From Macrotrachela quadricornifera (taxonomy: Eukaryota > Rotifera > Eurotatoria > Philodinida > Philodinidae): a stretch of 64,000 bases of DNA. The number at the start of each line of letters is the position of its first letter. Position 1 is the first letter of the stretch. Where the stretch lies: positions 236,665 through 300,664 of the forward strand of contig JAJEKB010021113.1 in the NCBI GenBank assembly GCA_022393335.1, written 5' to 3'. Shown here one piece after another: positions 1 through 12,130 of this stretch. Below the pieces are notes generated by a model. The model saw only the letters and a program-made list of their open reading frames with translations, made no database searches and had not been told where the DNA came from. The position numbers and the translations under genes were made by a program.

Positions 1-764
1 TTATTGCTGGTGGATTTTATCGGTACTAATTGATTATAATTATAATACATTTTTTACTTTTATTTTAGATTTATATGGGGTACGAATGATCGGAAAATTT
101 TTGTTAATAAATAATAAACTATATTTTTATGATTATTTTTTGCTTGCTTTAATAAATAAAATGAATTAAAATATATTGAGTATAAAAAAATAATGGAAAT
201 TAGATAACAAAAAAAAAATAGACAAAATTTGAAAGTTTGCATCGTCATGTATTGTAGTGAGATAGGTGTACTGTACGTATGTCGACGTGTTTATTCTTCT
301 CCTATATCCAATTTATACATGTATATCTTCAATAACTTCTATAATAATACAAATTCTAGGTGTTTTTGATCCAATACATGACACATCAATTACATTGATT
401 TTCATTCTAGTTTTTCTACTGAAAATTTCTTTAATAAACTATACACTTTTGTGCATGTTGGAAATTAAGCACTAAAATATAGTAGAAGTTGCTTGTTTTC
501 AATAAAAAAAATTCGGAGCTTTTGGAGTTGGAATCAGAGTTGTCAGAAAGAAATTTCCGGAGTCGGAGCTCGGTTTCGGAATCAAAAAACGTAACTCCGC
601 AGGTCCTTATTGCAGAGACTTGTCTATAGTGTACCATCATCGCGCCATCCTAATCCAGAGGTATCTCTGGTCGCGCACGCGCACAAATAGAATAGAAACA
701 GAACAAAACGAATTCGAAGGCAATCATTTATTAGCTAGCAATTCAAAAACTACAACAAGCCCAA
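1..764. other. Left-edge DNA without a supported gene
   Basis: No reading frame here has recognisable motifs or plausible splice sites. Around 510-600 there is a short patch rich in repeated GGAGT/GGAGC words (about 5 imperfect copies), which looks like degraded simple or transposon-derived sequence. Confidence 0.5.
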
Positions 765-3700
765 TTAGAATATCAGTCGATTGTCTTCTCGCTCAAGTTG
801 GCTTTTAGGTGACGAGGAAACATTGTTTGTAAACAAGAGATACAATGCTTTGAGTATCTATGAATAGAGAGAAAGATAAATATAAGAGAAAGAAATGAAG
901 AAGAGGAAATGTGAATCACCTTGTTATCTCGTAAGGCATTAACGAGATATGGTGTTTCAGCTTCTCCAATTTGATTGTTCCGAAGATTCAGCTCAGTGAG
1001 TGTCTGTGAATAGGGAGAAAGATAAATATGAGAGAGAGAGAGAGAGATGAAAAAGAAATGATAATCACCTTGTTATCTCGTAAGGCATCAGCGAGATATT
1101 GTGCTCCAGTATTTCCAATTTCATTACTCGAAAGATACAACACGGTGAGTGTCTATGAATAGAAAGAAGGATAAATATGAGAGAGAAAGAGAGAGATAAA
1201 GAAGATGAAGTGTAAATCACGTTGTTATCGCATAAGGCGTTAGCGAAATATTGTGCTCCAACAGCGCCAATTCGATTGATTCCAAGAAACAGCTCAGTGA
1301 GTATCTGTGAATACAGAGGAAGATAAATATGAGAGAGAGAAATGAAGAAGAGGAAATGAGAATCACCTTATTTTCTCGTAAGACATTAGCGAGATATTGT
1401 GCTCCAACATCTCCAATTTGATTGCTCCAAAGATTCAGCTTAATGAGTGTCTGTGAATAGAGAGAAAGATAAATACGAGGGAGAGAGATAAAGAGGAGGA
1501 AATAAGAATCACCTTGTTATCTCGTAAAGCATCGGCAAGGTATTGTGCTCCAACATCTCCAATTTGATTTCCCCCAAGATCCAGCTTAGTGAGTGTCTGT
1601 GAATAGAGAGAAAGATAAATATGAGAGAGAGAGAGATGACGAAGAGAAAATGAGAGTTACCTTGCTATCTCTTAAGAAATTAGCGAGATGTTGTGCTCCA
1701 ACAGCCCCAATTTGATTACCCCGAAGACTCAGCTCAGTGAGTGTCTGTGAATAGCGAGAAAGATAAATATGAGGGATAAAGAAGAGGAAATAAGGATCAC
1801 CTTGTTATATTGTAAGGCATAAGCAACATATTGTGTTCCAACATTTCCAATTTGATTGCCCCGAAGATTCAGCTCAGTAACTGTCTGTGAATAGAGAGAA
1901 AGATAAATATGAGAGAGAGATAAAGAAGAGGAAATGAAAACCATCTTGTTATCTCGTAAGGCGTTAGCGAGATATTGTGCTCCAATATCTCCAATTCGAT
2001 TGTTACCAAGATCCAGCGAAGTGAATGTCTATAAATAGAGAAAAAATAAATATGAGAGAGATAAAGAAAAAGAAATGAGGTTGAACTTGTGATCTCGTAA
2101 GAAATCAGCTAGATGTTGTGAAAACTTAGCTGCCTGCATTTTTTAAGAAGTTTTTTATAATTTTTTTGCGATATTTTCAGATTTTTTGGTGTTTTTCACG
2201 TTAGTGGAATTACTCAGTGGTTTTTGAGTTTTTACTAATATTCTAAAAGTTTATTAGACAACGTGGAAATTATGTGTGATTTTGTAAATTTTTAGTGACT
2301 TTTAGAGATTTTTCAAATAAACATTGCATACAGTTAAGAATTTTCGTTAGAATTCGAAAATATTTTTTAGTAAACGTAGCAAATTGAAAAGTTTGCTGAA
2401 GTAGTTCTTTTGGAATATCTTATGAATTTTTATGTTTGTACAAATCAGAGAGAAAAGAATAAGGAGGTATATATTCATGAAAATTCGATTGATTGTTCCA
2501 TATATTTCTTCGTTTTAGTATTCATAAAATTCGACGAGGAAGTTCTTAAGATATCGAAATAATGTATGTATAATTGCTTTGTAACATATTTAAACACTTG
2601 GATTCGTTGCAACACCAAGTATTGTTGACATGTTTGTTCTTTTAATGATTAAAAACAATGTGTAAGTAATTTTTGTTATAACCAACGAACGAACGAACGA
2701 TCCTTATTAAGAGTGAATATTAGATAATTAAAGTTTCTTCTTGTCTGCTGTATTCTTTTTTTAAATACTTTTTCTATCATTTTTTTAAAAATATTTATCA
2801 AAGTACTCATGCACTACTACACACAAAAAGAGATTGCAACTACTCATGTCAAGATTTTTCAGTCTGTAAAGTATCTCTGAGCGTTTAATGCAATGTTACG
2901 TAACGCGTTTAGTTTTGTCTCTAAAAATTAAAAAATAATTATTACTCTATGTTGAAATCAAACCAACGCATCATAGCGAACTATGATATGGCACTGGAAT
3001 ACTGTGAATAACGGCAAGGCAATTTTTATAGTGGCAGCTTGAACTAAGAGTTGAACGCATACTCAGCTGATTGCAAGCGACATATAACATCTACTCTGGA
3101 AAAAAGGAGTTTTGCAAAACTCTCCGAAAAGGTTCTCTAGATTGCGAAAAGCCTCCAAATCTGTCCAAAGTCTCAAAAAAAAGAATAAAAAGTTCCACAG
3201 AACCCTTTGAAAATTCTGTGGATTGCCCACTCAAAGAACCATCCATCACAGAACCTTTTTTAAGGTTCTGTACAAAATCAGTAAGTGCCCTTCCCCCTTA
3301 GAAAACACAATTTTTCGAAAAAAAATCAATATTAAGATTTTAACATAGAAAGATGCGCCGAAATTTTGTTTCAGCATATGAAAAGAAAGTAGTTTTGACA
3401 GCTCATAAAAATTGATATGTATATTTCTATATTTTCCTGGGCTCCATAGAGTATTATGAGATTTAAACAAATTTTGGCAAAGTTTGTAAATATTTCTGTG
3501 AATTTTCTTATTCGTATAATACGCCCAATTACAAAATACTGTCGTACGAAACGTATTCGTTTAAAATCCGAAAAAGAAAATGAAGCATTGTAAAGATGAT
3601 GAACATGTGATTTTATAATAAAAGGAAAGATTACCTGATACGGATGATACGTATCTATGATTGTATTGAGTTTTCTGCAGACATTACGGCAAGACAAAAA

Positions 3701-3808
3701 TATTGTTACTAATTCAAGGTTATCGAGAATTCGATAAACCAATTCCACCGGCAATGTTTGAAGTGATGGAGCCATCTTCTGAGAGGTTGATGCGATTGCT
3801 TGTGACAT
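765..3808 (-). CDS. F-box / leucine-rich-repeat protein, 10 exons
   Basis: Candidate substrate receptor of an SCF-type ubiquitin ligase, by family knowledge. The first exon (3808 down to 3635, 58 codons) begins MSQAIAST and holds an F-box core (LQTLPVELVYRILDNLELV, then VCRKLNTIIDTYHPYQ), ending in phase 0 at CAG|GTAATC. Eight LRR exons follow at 2028-1945, 1884-1801, 1744-1661, 1596-1513, 1450-1367, 1304-1221, 1152-1069 and 1003-920. Each is exactly 84 bp and encodes 28 residues of ribonuclease-inhibitor type (TLTELNLRGNQIGxVGAQYL-like). All eight are open, phase 0, with introns of about 60 bp running GTGATT or GTAACT to CACAG. A last exon (857-765) starts LRR-like, diverges and stops. The predicted protein is about 312 aa. 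The donor after the first LRR exon is altered (AACAAGATG|GTTTTC), which would add one Met. The intron from F-box to LRR is about 1.6 kb, far longer than the rest. The joint is inferred from phase and orientation, so these could be two separate remnants. Confidence 0.62.
858..2139 (-). repeat. Tandem array of ~146 bp exon+intron units
   Basis: Units start (low coordinate of the exon) at 920, 1069, 1221, 1367, 1513, 1661, 1801 and 1945, spaced 140-152 bp. Both the 84 bp exon and the GAGAGA-rich intron are conserved between units, so whole exon-intron blocks were duplicated. A ninth, partial unit at about 2086-2139 keeps only the C-terminal half of an LRR and lacks a GT donor at the usual site; it looks like a dead edge copy. 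Confidence 0.85.
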
Positions 3809-5193
3809 GAATATAATTCACTTTAATGTATGTGTTTTGAGGTAGTTTGTTATCTTATAAGTATCCTCGTGCGCGTGCGCTATGTGTCATCAAATATCTT
3901 GTCAGAATTCAACTCCTTATCTGTATATGTAACTACGAAGATATGATGATAGGAATGCAGTAAGAAATTTTGATAGAAGTAGGTATATGTTATCTTGGAG
4001 AGAGACAAACTAGAGTTTTCGAAGACAACGGAGACTTAACGAACAAGTGTGATGAATAATTGCATTTAATATATTCATATTGATATTCTTATTGCCATAA
4101 TATAAGATATACTTGACGAAAAACACTGCGATTATCCTCGAATTATAGTTATTTTCTTCGCTAAAAAACAATATTATTTCTCTTTAAATGCAGCGATTAA
4201 CTTGCATGACACACAACATTCTTCGTTTTTTTTAGTAACATAAATAAAATGTTATAATATTATTTTGACCAAACATAAAATAATAGTTGCACAGTTGGCC
4301 AGTCTAAGAGATGATGTTAGAAGGCGTAGCTAATCGTAAAAATCATTCAGACATCCGAAGTCATTCAAATGGCTTCGGATGAGTTTTTTTTTCTGTGCTC
4401 AAACCGTTTCATTTTTGAACTATCATCGTGAACACAATCGTCTTCAACAGCAAAAAATTCTTAATAAATACCATAAGTTATATTTGATGACAATTTTTTT
4501 GAAAAGAATAAATGCAGAAGCAGAAATTTTATCAATTGGTAAAAAATGTTTTCTTCAATATATGGCATTAATGATAGACTGGTACTAGGTTTTCAATACT
4601 TAAAGCGTGGAACCAAAATAATTTTTTATTATTTGTACTTTTTAAAAGGTATGGTTTTGGTTAACATAGTCGCTTTGTGGACACTTTCAGCGTTAGAAGT
4701 ATGACGATACTATTTGTTGAAAATTTCATACATAAACAGGCTTTTCCCTCAATAAGCTGGAAGATAGATGTAATAGCAATCATTGTTAGATGGACGTTAT
4801 CATCATCTGTCAACACCCTGCTGTGCTTCATCACCCTTCCTTTCTCTATCTTCTCTCAGTCTGCAGCTATAGATACTTATGTTTGCGTGTTATTTTATCA
4901 CTCAATAAACTTTTTTTTCAATATTCATTTTTATTGTCTCATTATGAATTGACAAAAATAAAAATTCTTAGAAATATAGAATATAAAAACATGACATATT
5001 ATTGAAGACAACACATTGTGCCACATAAAAGGTGGCCGTAAAGTCCTGTCTCGATTTGAATAATACTTTTTTCTTTAACAAAACACATAATTCAAAATTT
5101 GTCTTTTTTATGAAAAGATGTAATCAAAGACGCTCTACAAAATGACTTTTTGATTGATCCCACCAGCTCCTATAAAAAGATGAACTTCAAACT
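3809..5193. other. Intergenic, no gene supported; one short hairpin
   Basis: No domain or exon structure was seen. At 4352-4381 there is a perfect 9-bp inverted repeat (CATCCGAAG / CTTCGGATG, 12-nt loop) followed by a run of T, a small hairpin of unknown meaning. Confidence 0.45.
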
Positions 5194-7804
5194 GCGTAAA
5201 CTCCAAATTTGGAGCCTACTTTCTTCCAGTCCATATCTAACTAAATCACAAAGTTCCATGTTTCATACTACACGTATAACAGTAAGGACTCATTGAATGA
5301 AATTATAGACAGCATAAATTATGCAACTGTAAATTAATTAATTAATTGGTACTCAACCAATTAGCGTCAATGTCGTTGAGTATTTAATTAACTATTATCG
5401 CAATGTGGAGCCGTACTTCTAATATTTCTATGTATAGATAGGCACTCACTACATAATCTTCTAGGAGATAGTTATAGTCCTTGAAGGCCTATTAGGTGAA
5501 AGCAATCATAAGTCCTGAAGGTCTATGCAATGGGTTTCTTCTTACTACTTAAGAAATAACGTTACAGGGCAGTTCACGTTCCTTAAATTCGACCCTTGGA
5601 AATATTTCAAGATCCACAAAGGATATTTTAAGGAGTACCTCGAGATCCTTTGGGGCTATCGTATTGAAATACCACCAGATCCCCAAAGACTGTTATATAG
5701 CGTGCCTCTAGGTCATAAAATAATACGCTAGGGAATTACCTCGGGGTGCTCAACGGTAATCCTGTGGATTATCTCAAGGTAGTCAAGGCATCTGCTATTG
5801 GAGTAGCCAAGGGTTCTCAAGCAGTTTAATATACAGATTGTCATAGGTTTTGAAAGGGTACCATTTGTGTAGGAATAAGTAGCTAATGAGAATCAAAATC
5901 CGTGACGGTTATATTTTGACCGATAGTGTTTGGATAGTTGTGATTATTTTGGAATATCTATACTGGAGCACAGATGGCGCACTGCTAAATATGTAGTAAT
6001 AATTGAATCATACTAAATAATTGACCGATGAGTATCATTTTTAATTAGTATTGGCTGATTAACTAAAATCATTGGAGCTAGATGAACTTTACAATTTTCT
6101 CGATAGTTATTTGAACTGCAGCTGCCAGATGACCACTATAGCCCAGCTATCACGTTACACAAAGGCATGCATATTGGATCCCAATCACATCTATAAACAT
6201 GCATCTGCATCGTTATTCTCGCAGTCGAAAGATGAGTGAATCGACTGTCCAAGAGCGTTACTTGAAAAAATCAGCAGACAACAAAGAAGCCAACAAAAAC
6301 TAAGCAAAAATACATAATCAAAAACTAGAAAAAGAACGTATAGAACGCACGTAGATCTGTGATAGTTTAACCTCGATTAACACATTTTATTGTTTGAGCT
6401 CAATGTAGTGATTTATTCTTTCCGCGAAGCTGGATACATGCCCCAGTTCTCTTCAGAAGCATTACACTATCTAATATCTGACTTGCTAATAGGCCCATGT
6501 TTCTGACATTCACACTTCAGCACTGTAGTGCAGATTAGTTGCATAGCGAAGAAGAGATAAAACGAATGTTTCATGGTATCAAGTGCAGATTTTGTGAAAA
6601 AACTTCACACAGAAATACAATTCTTTTTCACAAAATCTGGTTCGTTTTCGAATCCAGAATAGAGACACATCCGGTTGTGCAAAACACTTAATAAGTAATC
6701 AGATGGTGAGAAAACTTCTGCATGCTCATCATTTACAAATCCAATACTTTCTGTGATTTCTAGAAGTTCATCTAACAGATGGACTGAACGGCTATTACTC
6801 CATGGCTAGATACAATTTCTGCGACAATGATTACAAACAACTTCACACCCTGAAGATAGGATATGAGTCGACCACATGCAGTTCTCACCTCATCGATTCT
6901 TCGCGAAGTCCGCCACATACCTACCATCTGGAGAAAAGGATTTCTTACTTGAAAATTTGTTTCAATGTTGACCACTTCTACAGTCAAACGACGATGTACA
7001 TTTACGTACATCACGGCGCCTATTTATCTGCACGAAAGACGAGGAACTCGTTTCGGCTCAATTCGCTGAACTGACGCTCCGACACAAATACTGATGGCTA
7101 TCCCTATGTATGGTTCACGAGGACAACTGGCTATTCCATAGAAGAAGTCCTTACAACTTATGGCTACCCCATATTATAACAGCTGACGACCTGAGGGTAT
7201 TCCACTTTATAGCATTTTTGGGGCTAGTCGACACCCCAATAGGATAACTCTTGAGAACATCTAGATATCCCATTGCATATGCCTTAAGGACTATAAGGTA
7301 CTCCATACGATAGGCCTTGAGAATTTCAAGATATTAAATAAGAGAAGTCTTCAAGATCTATGGATGCTCCAATACGATATGTCTAAAGAAACCAGAGGCA
7401 CCCCATACAATAGTCCTTGAAGACTACGAGGACCTTTTGGGATCCACCTCCAAGAATCGAATGTTCTCCATGGACTCGGCCATGAAGACTTATGGTCGCT
7501 CACACGTAGCATAGTTTGAAAGGCTATATCTACTCCTTGAAATGATGTGTCAGATGCGTATCGATGCGTAGAAATATTAGAAGTAGAACTCCACATATAG
7601 GTATTAGTAAATTGATTACTCAACCCAGTCAATGCTAATTAGTTGAGTAGTAATTATTTAGTCATTATTTATTAAAACGGTTATAATTATTTCAATTGAT
7701 TAACTCGTTTGAATAAGTTTATCTGTGCGAAAGAATAAAGCATGGACTTCATACGATAAAGAAAAGATGGATGCATATGTAAGCTCCATATTTGGAGTTT
7801 ACGT
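5194..7804. mobile_element. Element with long degenerate terminal inverted arms
   Basis: The outer ends match in opposite orientation: GTAAACTCCAAATTTGGAG at about 5196-5214 and its near reverse complement at about 7783-7802. Further blocks also pair: the ACTCAACC...GTTGAGTA stretch at about 5345-5385 with about 7612-7650, and TACTTCTAATATTTCTA at about 5415 with its reverse complement near 7575. The pairing continues inward into arrays of short repeats at about 5460-5830 and 7130-7480. This gives arms of about 650 bp around a core of about 1.3 kb. The core (about 5830-7130) has no recognisable transposase; its longest open stretches (90 codons or fewer) match nothing I know. It resembles foldback or long-TIR DNA elements. 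No target-site duplication could be fixed because the ends are diverged. Confidence 0.6.
7130..7480. repeat. Degenerate ~34 bp tandem repeat (minisatellite)
   Basis: About ten diverged units of 31-37 bp share the pattern GGTACTCCATACGATAG-CCTTGAGGACTA. Examples are the units beginning near 7170, 7230, 7262, 7298, 7360 and 7392. A related array in the opposite orientation lies at about 5460-5830 in the left arm of the same element. Confidence 0.6.
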
Positions 7805-10350
7805 GTGGAGTATATTTTTCTTGACCAATGTCTAGATACTGTTCGCTACTGGTAATGAATGATTTTGTGAAGATTTTGGGTATATTAAGGTGCGAGACAT
7901 AGTTAATATCATAGTCATGCTGGATGCAACAATATTTCGATAAATCATAGTCAATCTGTTCAATCGACTGTGGTGCTTCCTTGTGAGTATCATGATGCTA
8001 TACTCATCATTTATTACAATCATTATCCAAGTCAAGTCAAGTTTCATTATGACATTTTCCTTCGACTCTAATGACATAAAATCTTCACTCACAAGATTGA
8101 CGATATCACTAGGAATGAACCATTCTATTCTATCATTGATGAATATTAAATCATAATCATATTGATGATCCCAGGAACTTTGATCCGATACAAGCAAGTC
8201 ATTAGTATTGTGGCACAATCTCTCACACATATAATACTAAAATCTTTAATGTTACGTTCACTTAGTTGATGTCTACCATCGGTTTCTTGCTGTAACTGAT
8301 TAATTTTTGTTTACTACACTGTACACCTTTCTTGATGTACGTAAGTTATTCAAGCCTATTCAAAATTTCAGCATTTTCAAAAGAATAAGTATAAGTTATA
8401 TTCGTCTTTAGTATGATAACATAAAGAGTCATGAACGTGCTAATAATAATGCTCCCATCAACATCAAATTTTTCATGTACGAATAATGTCATATGTTCAT
8501 CGAATAAAGTCGCTTTACTGGTATACTGTTGCGTTTTTTTTTGCAGTGAACTCGATCTAGAAACAATTCGTTTGTCTAATAGGGTCGAAAAAAATGTACC
8601 GAAGATTAATTCATCATGATTGCTGAGAGAATTTGCAAACATAATTTTGATTTCATATGAAATAGAGAAACTTTATCATGAAACAGTATGATCTTTTGGT
8701 GACAACTCAATTGTTTGTGCGTCACTATACTTAATTTTTTCCAACTGTTTCAATAATAAAAGCATTGAAACTTTACCTTCACATTATCATTAATGATAAG
8801 GATAGAAAAAAGTTGCTTGAAGACAACATCAACAGATAAGGTTTGATGAATATATGTTGCAAATATTTTGCTTGCCTTTCTCCTTCGAAGAAAGAACATA
8901 TACACCGATGGGCAATCATCATTGTCTACCATTTGAGCCCTGAGAAGCAAGTAATCGAAAAGTTTCTGTAAAATATAAGCATTTTTCATCTGATTACTGG
9001 TAAGTCACCCATAAATTTCTAAATTACTTTCAATGAAGATGCCTCTTTTCTAATTTATGTTTTTCGTTTTAAATTACGCTCTTTTATTGCAACACTCGTA
9101 AGTGCTTACAATGAATATAATAATGAAATTAATGGAAGTAAACAGAGAAAAAGATATGGGAAGAGAGCGGTAGAAAAAACAGTGCCTTTGATGAAGTAAC
9201 ATATAGTGGAGAAAAAGAAAGAGACGCATTAGATAGCGACAAAAATATTAATATGAGAGAAGACGATAGGTTCTCAATGTTTGACTAAAGGATTGAGTGG
9301 CTGTTGCCTAATTATAACTCTGGTGGAAGATACGATTCTACGAAGAAACTTAGCCCGCTAGTTAAGAAATTCTAGCAAGTCTATGAGGAGCGGAAAGTGT
9401 TTGGCCTTGAATTTCTTAACGTTCCTCTTCGAAAACAAGTGACCAATACTATCCTTCGCCTGTTTATGATATTTATCCCAAAAAATGTCTTCTAGTAAAA
9501 GTGATGACCCAAAAAATCTTATGAATAAATATTTTTTTTAATCACTTAGAAATGTACCGCTTAGCGTCATTTTCGAGTGGAGCTTCGCGAGTAAATGGAA
9601 AACGATCCTCCGAAATTACATATGGACCACGATGTACGAGACGAAACGCCACTCTAAACTTTCTTCTAAGTGCTTCTTCCTGAGATTGAGAAAAAAGGGA
9701 GAAAACCGATCAAAGTGACAGAAGGTGTAGGCAGCGAAACATCTTAATACATTTTTGAACAATGTTCTATCGTTTTGTAGCCACTTTAGTTTGCACAGAG
9801 ATCTTTGGATATTCTCAAGATATTCATGTACTAGGATCCAACGAGGTTGCCTCGATCCATATTTTTTCCTGGAATACGGTTCCAAGCCCGTCGGGTTCGG
9901 GATCGGAACTAATGCTTCAACGTGATAGGGATTGGGACGAGTTGACACTTTTCGGGACCTGGTTAATTACTTTCTATCGAAATGCAATCATTTGTTCACT
10001 CAAAAATTCAATATAATGTTCGGTAAAAATAAAACTAGAAAACACGTGTACACATCTCAAGAAAAACTATGTTCACTAAAGATAAATAAGTAAGATGGAA
10101 GAAATAGCAAGTTTTGATTACACTTTGAGTTCATCTCTACTTAATACGATATTATTATACTTCACAAAGGCCTAATGAGAATATTGATATACAGAAAATA
10201 CAGTTTGAATCGATGAAATCTGGAATTATTTTATAAATACGAACAAGAGTGTTTAACAAAGTTAAAGCACTATGATGAATAGAATGAAAAGACTTCGAAT
10301 ATCTAAAAAAGAAATCTAGAGTCGAAGAAGAAAATGATTTTCTGTCTAGA
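7805..10350. other. Gene-poor stretch, unresolved
   Basis: Several minus-strand open stretches (132 codons at 7832-8230, 98 at 8346-8642, 79 at 8750-8989 and 110 at 9616-9948) lie in the same orientation. None shows a domain I recognise or clear splice joints. The 9616-9948 stretch contains a PNP-rich segment whose DNA resembles the CPNPDHV segment of the dead transposase at 10.65 kb. It may be transposon debris. Confidence 0.35.
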
Positions 10351-12130
10351 TTATATTGATTTCTTTTTATTGACTTTGTCTTCGATCTTTTCTCTCATTT
10401 CTTTTTTAATGTGTTGATATGTTTTATCTGCTTCGAATATATATTCTCTTTCACCTAATCGACTAGTTTGATGTAGCATCTGACAGACAAAACTTAGAAT
10501 ATTGGAATATACGTTTCGACGTCAGCTTACCACCAACAAATCGTAATATCATGAAATCTTATTGAGTGGTATCCCATTTAACATGTATTTAAGAACCACT
10601 TCTAGCAGATTCAGAAAAATCGGATTTAAACGGGATCGGTATGGATTGTGTTTAAGCGAAACATGATCAGGATTGGGACAAAAACACTCGATCCCGGCGG
10701 ATTCTAATTTCGACTTCAACCTCTCTAACCGACTAGCGTTCTGAAACGCTAGTTGCACCGATAACAAATTTTGCAGTTCATCGAGCTTGATTCTGTTTAT
10801 CATTACCAGATTGAACTCTTTGGCTCACAAGAGAAGACTTTTTGATTTGCCCTTGTTGTCACCGTGAGTGAAAAAGCAGGAAATAGATTGTATCTGTTCG
10901 CACTCGTTATTAAATTCAAGCTCATTTACAGAATATTGAGTACTGATACCCTTGCTAAAGTCATTTAGACTGTATTCCTTGGTCGAATGGATTTTAGCAC
11001 TATCAACCAGTACTTCGATATCATGTCCAACGAATTTGCTCTTGAAAGGTAACAGTTGGAAAAGTAATTCGAACTATTCGAGCACTGTTTCATTATCAAA
11101 ATAGTTGTCTTGGTCCACGTTGATGTCAGCTGTAGAAAAATATCCAGCATATTTATTATCGTCATCAACTATAAGGTTCAGATGCTGTTCTACAGCCTCT
11201 TGAAATTTGGAATGAGTGAGAGCGAAAAATGGGCCAGACAGATGCGAGACGAAGAAATCGGAAATCATGTGATTTCGACTGTTTCCTTTGCTGAAGAAAG
11301 ACGTTTTCTCACTGATTTTCCGATGTTTATTTGGTATGTCTCCACTTTGAAACGTCGACTCGTTATGGTCTAACAAAACAACAGCAGAGAAAAGAGGCAG
11401 TAATTGTTTCTTAACAAACGGTTTGGATGCTTTCGGCGTGCACTATATAAGCTGTTGTCCATCGTACAGTATCGTAATGAACTCGACACGTTAGAAAGTA
11501 GGAAATAAGTTTCTTCCTTTTGACTAAGACATCGCTGCGTTTGTGGCCCTCAAAATAGGACCGTTACTTGTTGTCAGTGAAACGTGCGCCTCAACAACAC
11601 AAATTGAGACAACAATTGGATTTGGATCGAACAAGCTTGTTATCCGAATTCTTAGCTGTCTGCGATAGTTCATAGAATTTTTTATCAGCGAACGTGGCTA
11701 GATTGGATACAAAGAAGTCGACAGTCTTCCGCGAGAAATCTTGCACGACGAACGACCATCCAACCACTCATAGAATGAAACGAAATGCTTTCCATTATGA
11801 ATCTCTTCATTAAGCGTGTTGATCCACTCACGAGCAGTTTCGCATCGATGTACGCCAATACCAGCGAGCAATTCATTAATTCTTCGCTAGGGAATATCGA
11901 AATACCGCAAAATCGTACATAAGAGCACCGATATTTTGCGCGTTCCACTCTCATTTCGAATCAACTCGAAGAGATCAACCATTGGTGAGACATCGTATTT
12001 CTCATCTATGTCGGTGTCGACATCCCTTTCTTCATTGTATGACGATGAGTCACTCCGCGAAGCTGTTTCCTTAGCCCATCTGACTGTTGCAGCTGTTCAT
12101 GAATGTCTTCGACGAGTAATTCTTCGCATT
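10351..12130 (-). pseudogene. Decayed DDE transposase (Tc1/mariner-like group)
   Basis: Reading the minus strand across several frames gives a series of protein blocks in transposase order. An N-terminal block (about 12100-11700) has helix-rich motifs such as CETAREWINTLNEEI. It is followed by a frame change into NLATFADKKFYELSQTA, then SDFFVSHLSGPFFALT and INVDQDNYFDNE (about 11120), then VGHDIEVLVDSAKIHSTKEY (about 10990), IKLDELQNLL with NASRLERLK (about 10780-10700), CPNPDHV and SRLNPIF (about 10620). The C-terminal block ends at 10351. The first two catalytic Asp candidates are present in NVD and LVD. The expected NPIE glutamate reads NPIF. There are in-frame stops (for example after YFDIP near 11890 and after ETVLE near 11074) and frameshifts. 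The element is dead. Family assignment rests on motif recall, so the superfamily is approximate. Confidence 0.6.

Noticed and set aside
1729..1944. Open minus-strand frame running through LRR exons and an intron
   Set aside because: It reads across the GAGAGA-rich intron; the repeated GT-AG borders and identical 84 bp exon length show that the intron is spliced out.
3071..3301. 76-codon plus-strand open frame
   Set aside because: No domain, no splice context, and low-complexity Lys/Pro/Ser text; it lies in the long intron of the F-box/LRR gene on the other strand.
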